The notes under the pieces: generated by a model
Database searches by the model: none
Seen by the model: only the letters and a program-made list of their open reading frames with translations
What the model was told of the DNA's origin: nothing
In this document: positions 1-5,907 of the stretch, in pieces
Numbering within the stretch: position 1 is the first letter of the stretch
Layout of the letters: each line of letters begins with the position of its first letter
Position numbers and translations under genes: made by a program
Assembly: GCA_000436115.1 (NCBI GenBank)
Contig: FR894547.1
Location: 7,909-15,769 of the forward strand
Direction of reading: 5' to 3'
Length of the DNA: 7,861 bases
Source of the DNA: Firmicutes bacterium CAG:534
GTDB taxonomy: Bacteria > Bacillota > Clostridia > Lachnospirales > Lachnospiraceae

Positions 1-878
1 TTGGCTTTGGAACAGCGGGAGCCATGGATCTGCAGTCCCTGTTTCTTTTGAATATACTTCTGGGAAATGACCTGAATGAGGCTGCCCTGGAGGCAACGCT
101 GCTGGGGCCGGAGATTACGTTTTTGGAGGATAACTGCTTTGCTCTTACCGGAGCGGATATGGGAGCGACCCTGGACGGTGTTCCTGTTCCAAGATATGAG
201 GCCGTTACCGCAAAGGAAGGCAGCGTTTTAAAGCTGGGCTTTGCCAAAAGCGGAGTCAGGGCATATATCGGGTTTGCAGGCGGAATGGAGATCCCCATGG
301 TCATGGGAAGCAAATCCACCAGCCTGAAATATCACCTGGGCGGCGTTGAAGGGAGAGCGCTCCTTTCGGGAGACAGAATTTCCTTTACCGCCCCAAGGAA
401 AGAACTGAGGCATCAGAAAAGAAGAAAGCTGGATGTCCCGGATTTTTCGGCAAAGGAACAGGACATAAGAGTGGTTCTGGGGATGCAGCAGGAATATTTC
501 ACGAAGGAAGGGATCAGGACCTTTTTTGAGTCGCCCTATGAAATATCCGGGCAGTCAGACCGAATGGGCTACCGCCTGGAAGGGGAGCCAGTTTCCTATG
601 AGGATACGGTGGATATTATTTCAGACGCCATTGTGCCCGGAGCCATTCAGATCCCTTCAAACGGCAAGCCTATTATTTTAATGGCAGACAGGCAGACAAC
701 GGGAGGATATGCCAAGATCGGAGCCGTGATCAGTGCAGACCTTCCGAGACTTGCACAGATGGGGCCTGGGGCTGTGATCCATTTTAAAGAGGTATCGGTG
801 GAAGAGGCACAGGAGCTGTTTGCAAAAGAAAGGAAAGAAATGATAAAGCAAAACAGGAGGATGAACAGATGGCTGTAG
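1..878 (+). CDS. pxpC: 5-oxoprolinase subunit C (PxpC/KipA, biotin-dependent carboxyltransferase-like), 5' truncated
   Basis: Subunit C of the prokaryotic ATP-dependent 5-oxoprolinase PxpABC, which opens 5-oxoproline to L-glutamate in the cytoplasm; the family is also called KipA or AHS2. The first complete codon is at position 3 and 291 residues are visible. They carry family hallmarks: AGAMD at the very start, GADMGATLDGVPVP, YIGFAGGMEIPMVMGSKST, an SDRMGYRLEG block, and near the end ADRQTTGGYAKIG followed by ISADLPRLAQMGPG. The ATG at 24 is the conserved Met of the GAMD motif, not a start codon. Complete homologues have roughly 20-30 more N-terminal residues, so the real start lies outside the window. 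The stop at 876-878 overlaps the next gene by 10 bases, which points to translational coupling. PxpB, the usual partner, is not in view and may lie just upstream. Family identity is near certain; the enzymatic role follows from characterised homologues. Confidence 0.95.
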   Translation, partial: GFGTAGAMDLQSLFLLNILLGNDLNEAALEATLLGPEITFLEDNCFALTGADMGATLDGVPVPRYEAVTAKEGSVLKLGFAKSGVRAYIGFAGGMEIPMVMGSKSTSLKYHLGGVEGRALLSGDRISFTAPRKELRHQKRRKLDVPDFSAKEQDIRVVLGMQQEYFTKEGIRTFFESPYEISGQSDRMGYRLEGEPVSYEDTVDIISDAIVPGAIQIPSNGKPIILMADRQTTGGYAKIGAVISADLPRLAQMGPGAVIHFKEVSVEEAQELFAKERKEMIKQNRRMNRWL

Positions 879-1687
879 AAGGGATCAGTGCAAGGTGGCT
901 GAAGGAAAACGGAATCGTAAAGCCGCAGGAGGTAAGAACTTATATTAAGGAAGAAAAGATTACGGGCCCTACTGCAGGAATGTGCCCGGGGTATGCCCAG
1001 GCAAATCTGGTGGTTCTCCCCAAGGAGTATGCGTATGACTTCCTGCTTTTTACCCAGCGAAACCCGAAATCCTGTCCTGTCCTGGAAGTATCTGAGGCAG
1101 GAGACCGTTTTTTACATAAGATTGCGAAGGAGGCCGATATTGCTGCTGACATTCCAAAGTACCGTATCTATGAAAACGGTGTGATGACAGGAGAGTACAC
1201 CAATGTGGAAAAGTTCTGGAGGGAGGATCTGGTCAGCTTCCTGATCGGGTGCAGCTTCTCCTTTGAATCGGAGCTTCTTGACGCGGGAATTGAGGTCAGA
1301 CATATTACCATGGGATGTAATGTACCGATGTATATCACCAACGTGGAATGTGAACCGGCAGGGATCTTTCATGGGAAAATGGTGGTCAGTATGCGGCCCA
1401 TTCCTTATGACCAGATCGTAAAGGCGGTAACAGTTTCCGGACAGATGCCCCGGGTTCACGGTACGCCGATCCATATCGGAGATCCTTCGGTAATTGGAAT
1501 CAAAGATATATATAAGCCGGATTTTGGAGATGCAGTGCCTATTAAGGAGGGGGAAGTGCCGGTATTTTGGTGCTGCGGCGTTACGCCCCAGTCCGTTGTG
1601 ATGAGCGTGAAGCCATCTTTCTGCATTACCCATGCACCCGGACATATGCTGATTACGGATATAAAGAATGTGGAACTGAAAGGTTAA
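869..1687 (+). CDS. DUF1445/YcsI-family putative hydro-lyase (D-glutamate cyclase-like)
   Basis: A 272-residue protein of the DUF1445 family, known as putative hydro-lyase and, from the mammalian DGLUCY protein, as D-glutamate cyclase. It corresponds to Bacillus subtilis YcsI. Recognisable blocks in order are TAGMCPGYAQANLVVLP (35-51), DIPKYRIYENG (94-104), GCSFSFE (127-133), NVPMYITN (151-158), MVVSMRPI (171-178), HGTPIHIGDP (197-206), VFWCCGVTPQ (232-241) and HAPGHMLITD (255-264). Length is normal for the family. The ATG at 869 has an AGGAGG at 855-860 with good spacing and overlaps the end of pxpC. It sits between pxpC and pxpA, as ycsI sits in the ycsF-kipI-kipA cluster of B. subtilis. 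A plausible role is conversion of D-glutamate to 5-oxo-D-proline, feeding 5-oxoprolinase, but the bacterial activity is inferred here. Family assignment is sure, reaction moderately so. Confidence 0.93.
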   Translation: MAVEGISARWLKENGIVKPQEVRTYIKEEKITGPTAGMCPGYAQANLVVLPKEYAYDFLLFTQRNPKSCPVLEVSEAGDRFLHKIAKEADIAADIPKYRIYENGVMTGEYTNVEKFWREDLVSFLIGCSFSFESELLDAGIEVRHITMGCNVPMYITNVECEPAGIFHGKMVVSMRPIPYDQIVKAVTVSGQMPRVHGTPIHIGDPSVIGIKDIYKPDFGDAVPIKEGEVPVFWCCGVTPQSVVMSVKPSFCITHAPGHMLITDIKNVELKG

Positions 1688-1718
1688 CATAATATTCGCA
1701 GGAAAGGAAGGGATAGAG

Positions 1719-2486
1719 ATGTATCAGGTAGATCTGAATTGTGATTTGGGAGAAAGCTTCGGCGCATACAGGATTGGAATGGATGAGCAGATCATTCCGC
1801 TGATCTCATCGGCAAATATTGCATGCGGATTTCATGCATCGGATCCTGTTGTGATGGAAAAGACAGTAAAAATGGCAAAGGAAGCAGGGATTGGAATGGG
1901 AGCGCATCCAGGCTACCCGGATCTGCAGGGCTTTGGCAGGCGGGAGATGAAATTGTCCCCTGCAGAGGTTAAGGCGCTGATCATCTATCAGATTGGTGCG
2001 CTTTCTGCATTTGTAAAGGCCCAGGGAGGAACTCTCCAGCATGTAAAGCCCCACGGAGCGCTGTATAATATGGCAGGCAAGGACGAAAAGCTGGCCATAG
2101 CCATCTGTGAAGGCATAAAGGCTGTAGAGGAAAGACTGATCGTGCTTGGCCAGCCCGGAAGCAAAATGGAAGCGGCGGCCGCAGCCTGCAAGCTTCCCTT
2201 TGCAAGAGAGGTTTTTGCGGACAGGGCTTATGAGGAGGACGGTTCACTTGTGGCAAGGAGTAAGGAAGGCGCAATGATCACAGATGAGGACGAAGCGGTC
2301 AGCCGTGTGATCCGTATGATCAAGGAGCAGAAGGTAACTGCCATTACGGGCAAAGATATTCCCATTACGGCAGATAGCGTCTGTGTGCATGGAGATGGGG
2401 TGAAAGCCCTGAAATTTGTAGAAAAAATTAAAAAAGCTTTGCAGGAGGAAGGAATTTCCGTTGTACCCTTGAGGGAAATGTTGTAA
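1719..2486 (+). CDS. pxpA: 5-oxoprolinase subunit A (PxpA, LamB/YcsF family)
   Basis: A 255-residue LamB/YcsF-family protein, the PxpA subunit that works with PxpB and PxpC to hydrolyse 5-oxoproline to L-glutamate at the cost of ATP. The diagnostic blocks are all present: DLNCDLGE (5-12), ACGFHASD (35-42), GAHPGYPDL (61-69), KPHGALYN (110-117), EVFADRAYEEDGSL (164-177) and VCVHGDG (221-227). The conserved Asp, His and Glu residues of the deacetylase-like barrel appear intact and the length is standard. The start at 1719 is preceded by a GGAAAGGAAGGG purine run at about 1701-1712, an acceptable ribosome binding site. It follows the DUF1445 gene by 31 bases with no terminator or promoter that I can see, and the next gene begins 6 bases after its stop, so it is internal to an operon. 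Confidence 0.96.
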   Translation: MYQVDLNCDLGESFGAYRIGMDEQIIPLISSANIACGFHASDPVVMEKTVKMAKEAGIGMGAHPGYPDLQGFGRREMKLSPAEVKALIIYQIGALSAFVKAQGGTLQHVKPHGALYNMAGKDEKLAIAICEGIKAVEERLIVLGQPGSKMEAAAAACKLPFAREVFADRAYEEDGSLVARSKEGAMITDEDEAVSRVIRMIKEQKVTAITGKDIPITADSVCVHGDGVKALKFVEKIKKALQEEGISVVPLREML

Positions 2487-2492
2487 GATGAG

Positions 2493-2723
2493 ATGGAAAG
2501 TGAGGTCATTTCATTGAGCGGTTTATTAGTTAAGGATACAACAAGAGCGGAAAGAGAAAAGATTATCAGAAGTTCCCTGGACTGTGGCGGCGGATGCGAA
2601 AATTGTTCTTCCTGCTGGCTTGGCGGCGGGAGCCCCTTTGACATGTATCAGGATTATATTGACGGCAAAAAGGAGATTGCAGAGATCAATGCGGAATATA
2701 ATGCCAGGTTTTTAAGGGGGTAG
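2493..2723 (+). CDS. Small cysteine-cluster protein of unknown function
   Basis: A 76-residue protein. Residues 31-41 read CGGGCENCSSC, a C-x3-C-x2-C-x2-C pattern (C31, C35, C38, C41) followed by W and a GGGS turn. The rest is a charged N-terminal helix (KDTTRAEREKIIRSSLD) and a C-terminal segment (DYIDGKKEIAEINAEYN). There is no signal peptide or membrane segment, so it is presumably cytoplasmic. I recall similar small proteins in gut Clostridia, sometimes labelled PurH without support; I see no PurH relationship. The cysteines could bind zinc or an iron-sulfur cluster or carry sulfur, but this is inference. The start at 2493 lies 6 bases after pxpA with only a weak purine stretch upstream, so translation may depend on coupling to pxpA. 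The next gene, a rhodanese-TtcA fusion, begins 5 bases after the stop, suggesting a joint role in sulfur handling. Confidence 0.82.
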   Translation: MESEVISLSGLLVKDTTRAEREKIIRSSLDCGGGCENCSSCWLGGGSPFDMYQDYIDGKKEIAEINAEYNARFLRG

Positions 2724-2728
2724 CAGGA

Positions 2729-3877
2729 ATGGAAATGGAAATCACCTTAAAGGAACTTGGCTCCTTCCTGGAGCAGGGAGCGCAGCTGATCGATGTCCGT
2801 GATGAGCTTTCCTTTTCCTACGGAAATATCGGCGGCAGTGTGAACATCCCCTTGGAGCAGCTGAAGCAGTCCTATGAAAAGTACCGGGATCAGAAGCTTG
2901 TCCTGTATTGTAAAAAGGGCGAGATCAGTCTTTCTGCGGCAGAGTTTTTGCAGCAAAAGGGCATAGAGGCCTACAGCCTGAAGGAAGGGTATCTGGGATG
3001 GCTGATGGATCACATGAGTGAAGAAAAGGCCGGCGAGGAAACCCGGATAACGGCTTATGATGTGGAGGAAAGCATCCGGAAAAGATTTCGGAAAAGCATC
3101 TGGTGCAAGTTCACCAAGGCGGTGCGGGAATATGAGCTGGTAAAGGAAGGAGACCGGGTTGCGGTCTGCATTTCCGGCGGAAAAGATTCCATGCTTATGG
3201 CAAAGCTTTTCCAGGAGCTTAAGCGGCATCACAAATTTCCTTTTGAGGTTGTGTTTCTGGTGATGGATCCGGGATACAGCCCGGAAAACCGCAAGATTAT
3301 AGAAAAAAATGCCCAGAAGCTGGGGATACCGGTTACGATCTTTGAGTCAGATATTTTTGAATCCGTTTATCATGTGGAAAAATCCCCCTGCTATCTGTGT
3401 GCAAGAATGCGCAGAGGTTATCTTTACAGTAAGGCAAAAGAGCTTGGATGCAACAAGATCGCTCTGGGACATCACTATGATGATGTGATCGAAACGATCC
3501 TGATGGGAATGCTTTACGGCGCACAGGTACAGACCATGATGCCAAAGCTTCACAGCACAAATTTTGAAGGAATGGAGTTAATCAGGCCGCTGTATCTGAT
3601 CCGTGAGGAAGAGATCAAGAAATGGCGGGATGCCAACGACCTGCATTTTATCCAGTGTGCCTGCAAATTTACAGATACCTGCACCACCTGCGGAGGGGAG
3701 AATACCTCCAAGAGAGTGGAGGTAAAAAACCTGATCGCACAGATGAAGCAGAGTAATCCCTTTGTGGAGGGCAACATTTTCAAAAGCGTGGAAAACGTAA
3801 ATTTAAGTACAGTAATTGCGTACAAAAAAGACGGGGTCAGACATCATTTCCTGGATGATTATGATCAGAAAAAATAG
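2729..3877 (+). CDS. Rhodanese domain fused to TtcA-like PP-loop ATPase (putative tRNA thiolation enzyme)
   Basis: A 382-residue two-domain protein. Residues 5-95 form a rhodanese domain (LIDVRDELSFSYGNIGGSVNIP) with an active-site loop CKKGEIS whose Cys61 would hold a persulfide. Residues 115-350 resemble TtcA, the enzyme that makes 2-thiocytidine in tRNA: the ATP-binding PP-loop SGGKDS is at 149-154, followed by SPCYLCARMRRG with C221 and C224, then IALGHHYDD (244-252). TtcA enzymes bind an iron-sulfur cluster with the CxxC pair and a later Cys; here C310, C312, C318 and C321 are candidates. Rhodanese plus PP-loop recalls ThiI, but with the domains in opposite order. The start at 2729 has AAGGGGG at 2714-2720; a second in-frame ATG lies at 2735. 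It closes the tightly spaced run beginning with pxpC. The fold and ATPase family are secure; the substrate (tRNA C32 or another RNA) is inferred. Confidence 0.9.
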   Translation: MEMEITLKELGSFLEQGAQLIDVRDELSFSYGNIGGSVNIPLEQLKQSYEKYRDQKLVLYCKKGEISLSAAEFLQQKGIEAYSLKEGYLGWLMDHMSEEKAGEETRITAYDVEESIRKRFRKSIWCKFTKAVREYELVKEGDRVAVCISGGKDSMLMAKLFQELKRHHKFPFEVVFLVMDPGYSPENRKIIEKNAQKLGIPVTIFESDIFESVYHVEKSPCYLCARMRRGYLYSKAKELGCNKIALGHHYDDVIETILMGMLYGAQVQTMMPKLHSTNFEGMELIRPLYLIREEEIKKWRDANDLHFIQCACKFTDTCTTCGGENTSKRVEVKNLIAQMKQSNPFVEGNIFKSVENVNLSTVIAYKKDGVRHHFLDDYDQKK

Positions 3878-3878
3878 T

Positions 3879-3907
3879 TTAAGTAAAAATCTCCTATGAG
3901 CCGATAT
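3879..3907 (+). promoter_or_regulatory. Possible SigD/FliA (sigma-28) promoter
   Basis: GCCGATAT at 3900-3907 matches all eight bases of the -10 element of the B. subtilis SigD consensus. The -35 is weak: TTAAGT at 3879-3884 resembles TAAAGT with one mismatch but gives a spacer about two bases too long, and TAAA at 3884 is about two to four bases too close. Transcription would start near 3914, about 30 bases before the ATG at 3946, leaving room for the strong ribosome binding site. No good SigA -35 sits at the right distance from the TATTAT that overlaps the site. The call is tentative. Confidence 0.42.
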
Positions 3908-3945
3908 TATATATAGAAAGATACTGGTTGTAAGGAGGTTTTTTT

Positions 3946-4596
3946 ATGCGGATTGATCAGGAAATCTCATCCTATTCCCAGACAGATTACGGGAACGGGC
4001 ATAACCATCATATCACCAAATGCCTCCATGAGGAGGGAGAGGGCAAAAAGGCGGCAAATGCAGGTCTTGCTGTAGAAAAGGAACAGAAGGCAGGGCAGAT
4101 CATCCAGGGGGTCAGGTGGGATGTACAGCCTGCTGTAAGCCAGCGGCAAACTGTGAAGAAGCCCGCAGGCAGATCCGGGACAGCAGGACTTCTCAGGGAT
4201 TTCTGGAATGACCTTGGAGAGGAAAAGGACAGCTCCGCAAAGGGAAAGGAAAGTATTTTTGCGGTGATCGGCAGTGCGCTTGCTACAGTCAAGGATCATT
4301 GTGCAGCTTTTTTCAGTGGAAATACGATCCTGAAGGAAAGATTCCGGGTAAATCTGACCGCAGCCCTGCGGCGCTTTGGAAAGGAAAAGGATACCTTCAG
4401 TACGCTTACAAAGGATGCAGGCGGCTTTGCCGGACATGGAAATATGGCCAGAAGCTTTGGAGAGGAAGGAAAGAAACAGGAGGAGGAATTTGGCAGCGTC
4501 AAGGGCACGCTGGCAAAGAGGCCGGACAGTCATCTGCTGGATTCTTATAATAAAAAAGGAGCCTATTGTACCCTGAATGAAAACCTGAAAAAATAA
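3946..4596 (+). CDS. Hypothetical hydrophilic protein, 216 residues
   Basis: I do not recognise this protein. Translation is well supported: AAGGAGG at 3932-3938 stands 7 bases before the ATG. The first 75 residues are polar and low in hydrophobics (SSYSQTDYGNGHNHH, then many K, E, G and Q) and are probably disordered. Residues 80-145 look helical (GLLRDFWNDLGEE, IFAVIGSALATVKDHCAAFF, ILKERFRVNLTAALRRF). Residues 145-185 are again charged. The end, SHLLDSYNKKGAYCTL (195-210), is the most motif-like segment. There is no signal peptide; the 104-123 stretch is interrupted by K and D and is not a convincing membrane span. A possible SigD -10 element upstream hints at co-regulation with motility genes. 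No terminator separates it from the downstream GGDEF-like gene, which has its own promoter. It is probably cytoplasmic; function unknown. Confidence 0.8.
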   Translation: MRIDQEISSYSQTDYGNGHNHHITKCLHEEGEGKKAANAGLAVEKEQKAGQIIQGVRWDVQPAVSQRQTVKKPAGRSGTAGLLRDFWNDLGEEKDSSAKGKESIFAVIGSALATVKDHCAAFFSGNTILKERFRVNLTAALRRFGKEKDTFSTLTKDAGGFAGHGNMARSFGEEGKKQEEEFGSVKGTLAKRPDSHLLDSYNKKGAYCTLNENLKK

Positions 4597-4618
4597 CCTG
4601 TGAAAAGTGGAATAATGC

Positions 4619-4647
4619 TTGCGAATACATGCAGGAAACGTTATACT
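4619..4647 (+). promoter_or_regulatory. SigA-type promoter of the GGDEF-like gene
   Basis: TTGCGA (4619-4624) and TATACT (4642-4647) are separated by 17 bases, close to the housekeeping consensus. Transcription would begin near 4654, giving a leader of about 30 bases before the ATG at 4683. This would let the downstream gene be expressed independently of the unknown gene in front of it. Confidence 0.6.
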
Positions 4648-4669
4648 GAAAGAAAATACAGACCACTTT

Positions 4670-4677
4670 GGAGAGGA
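4670..4677 (+). promoter_or_regulatory. Ribosome binding site fixing the start at 4683
   Basis: GGAGAGGA lies five bases before ATG 4683. A longer reading from TTG at 4668 would overlap this site and leave no ribosome binding site in front of it, so the ATG is the better start. Confidence 0.75.
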
Positions 4678-4682
4678 CTTTT

Positions 4683-5609
4683 ATGGGGTACGATTCAATA
4701 CCATATGAAAAAAGAGTAAAGGAAAACATCAGAAATTATTCCCTGGGAAATTTGTATGATATGGAGATCATGAAAAGCTATTTAAGCAATCTGGCCCAGG
4801 TTTTGGAAATCAATATTCTTTTGACGGATCGCCATGGTGAGAAGGAGGTCGTGATCGGCGACAGCTTTCTGGGCTTTCATCCGGATGTGGTGAATGATCC
4901 GGGCAGGAAGATCAGGGTGCAGAACCACACGGTTGGGCACTTATACATAAATCCTTTGAATAAAAACAGGGACGAAAGGCTGATCGGGGAAATGGTAGAT
5001 GAAACGGTGCAGCTTTTTGCAAGGCTTGGGGAAGAAGCGTATCTTCGCAGAGAAAGCAGCATCTACCTGGAAGAACTGGAAAAGCAGCTTGCGGATAAAC
5101 AGCGTGCCGTAGCGGCAAACGAGCGTGAGGATGTCCTTACGGGTGTGTTTAACAAGCTTTATTTTGACAGTAAGATGAAGGTCATAGACCGCTCAGAGGT
5201 GGTGCCCATTGCGGTGCTGAACGTGAACATTAATGACTGGAAATTTGTAAATGACCATTACGGAGACGAGGAAAGCGACAGGCTGATCGCAGTGGTAGCC
5301 GGAATTCTGAAGGAGGAAGCAAATCCTTATTTTGTCATCGGCAGGATCGATGGAGATGTGTTCGGGGTGCTGATTCCCATGGCGGAAGAAGGAGAGGCGG
5401 AGGACTACGCAAAGCGGATACAGAACAAGTGCCTTGCATATGAGGATCCAAGACTGGCTCCCTCGGTGGCAGTAGGGATTGTATACAAGACAAATGTAGA
5501 AGAGACCCTGGAAGCAAAGCTTTCCGATGCAGAATACGAAATGTTTGACAATAAATTTGAAATTAAAAATGCACCCGGCTACAAGGAGCGCCTTCAAAAA
5601 GGCATCTGA
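4683..5609 (+). CDS. Degenerate GGDEF-domain protein with N-terminal sensor-like region
   Basis: A 308-residue soluble protein. Residues 20-120 form a sensor-like region (EINILLTDRHGEKEVVIGDSF and later VGHLYINPL) reminiscent of PocR- or GAF-type ligand domains; that assignment is tentative. Residues 115-148 are a charged heptad-like linker (YLEELEKQLADKQRA), probably a coiled coil. The GGDEF fold runs from DVLTGVFNKLYFD (150-162) through NINDWKFVNDHYG (182-194) to the signature site, which reads RIDGDVF (221-227) instead of R-x-GGDEF. The DxDxFK metal-binding segment is NINDWK, with both Asp replaced by Asn. Loss of the metal ligand and of two signature residues makes diguanylate cyclase activity unlikely; it may bind a nucleotide or act as a partner or receptor. 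No EAL or transmembrane segment is present. It has its own promoter and ends at a strong terminator, so it can act as a single-gene unit. Confidence 0.85.
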   Translation: MGYDSIPYEKRVKENIRNYSLGNLYDMEIMKSYLSNLAQVLEINILLTDRHGEKEVVIGDSFLGFHPDVVNDPGRKIRVQNHTVGHLYINPLNKNRDERLIGEMVDETVQLFARLGEEAYLRRESSIYLEELEKQLADKQRAVAANEREDVLTGVFNKLYFDSKMKVIDRSEVVPIAVLNVNINDWKFVNDHYGDEESDRLIAVVAGILKEEANPYFVIGRIDGDVFGVLIPMAEEGEAEDYAKRIQNKCLAYEDPRLAPSVAVGIVYKTNVEETLEAKLSDAEYEMFDNKFEIKNAPGYKERLQKGI

Positions 5610-5624
5610 AAATGCTGAAATCAT

Positions 5625-5670
5625 AAGCACTTCAAAACATCATCCGAAAGAGATGTTTTGAAGTGTTTTT
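5625..5670 (+). terminator. Rho-independent terminator after the GGDEF-like gene
   Basis: A 14-base perfect stem, CACTTCAAAACATC (5628-5641) with GATGTTTTGAAGTG (5652-5665), has a 10-base loop and extends outward by a G-T and two A-T pairs. A run of T (5666-5670) follows. It starts 15 bases after the stop codon and insulates this unit from the chaperonin operon. Confidence 0.93.
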
Positions 5671-5788
5671 CAATTTCTAAACAAATTATTAAATCGTTAA
5701 TTTACAAAGAAAACGAGAAAAATAAAGATAAATAAAGAAAACAAGAGGAAATAAAAGAAAATGTATAGAAATAGGACTGTAATAACGG
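5671..5788. other. A-rich leader upstream of the groESL promoter
   Basis: This stretch between the terminator and the groESL promoter holds no gene that I can see. It is strongly AT-rich, and the + strand from about 5705 to 5762 is almost all A and G with only two C. A-rich DNA just upstream of a strong promoter may act as an UP-like element for the RNA polymerase alpha subunit, but I see no defined motif. Confidence 0.5.
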
Positions 5789-5817
5789 TTGCAAAGGAAA
5801 GCATATAAAGCTAATAT
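5789..5817 (+). promoter_or_regulatory. SigA-type promoter of the groESL operon
   Basis: TTGCAA (5789-5794) and TAATAT (5812-5817) are separated by 17 bases. Transcription should begin near 5824-5828, immediately before or at the CIRCE operator, which is the usual arrangement for HrcA-repressed chaperonin operons in Firmicutes. Confidence 0.75.
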
Positions 5818-5825
5818 AAGCTTTA
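5806..5825. repeat. Short inverted repeat straddling the groESL -10 box
   Basis: TAAAGCT (5806-5812) and AGCTTTA (5819-5825) are exact reverse complements with a 6-base gap that covers most of the -10 hexamer. It could be a second operator or chance in an AT-rich region. It is not a CtsR-type direct repeat. Confidence 0.45.
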
Positions 5826-5829
5826 GAAA

Positions 5830-5856
5830 TTAGCACTCGATATATATGAGTGCTAA
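5830..5856. promoter_or_regulatory. CIRCE operator (HrcA binding site)
   Basis: TTAGCACTC (5830-5838), a 9-base spacer, and GAGTGCTAA (5848-5856) match the CIRCE consensus perfectly in both arms and spacing. HrcA binds this element and represses the operon until heat shock titrates GroEL away from HrcA maturation. It falls at the expected start of the transcript, 51 bases before groES. Confidence 0.98.
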
Positions 5857-5907
5857 CAAAGAGAAAATGATAAAAATGGAATTCACTATAATAAGGAGGC
5901 AGTTAAA

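Noticed and set aside
24..26. ATG that could be read as the start of pxpC
   Set aside because: The frame stays open to the left edge and the preceding codons (GFGTAGA) complete the conserved AGAMD motif, so this Met is internal and the gene is cut by the window edge.
861..863. ATG right after AGGAGG, before the DUF1445 gene
   Set aside because: It is in the pxpC frame and codes only for the last five pxpC residues; the DUF1445 start is the ATG at 869.
1112..1690. 192-codon open frame on the - strand
   Set aside because: It lies fully opposite the well-conserved DUF1445 gene, shows no recognisable protein pattern and is a shadow of its codon use.
3891..3937. CTCCT (3891-3895) pairing with AGGAG (3933-3937) as a switch hiding the ribosome binding site
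   Set aside because: Only five pairs over a long loop, and the left arm would be outside a transcript starting near 3914; it could matter only for read-through RNA.
3967..4533. 188-codon open frame on the - strand opposite the unknown 216-residue gene
   Set aside because: It has no convincing ribosome binding site or promoter, while the + strand frame has AAGGAGG at ideal spacing and runs in the same direction as all neighbours.
4604..4669. Inverted repeat AAAGTGG (4604-4610) and CCACTTT (4663-4669) as a terminator or leader hairpin
   Set aside because: The arms are short and 52 bases apart, the left arm lies upstream of the likely transcription start, and no T run follows.
4668..4670. TTG as a longer start for the GGDEF-like gene
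   Set aside because: It has no ribosome binding site of its own and overlaps the GGAGAGGA that serves ATG 4683.
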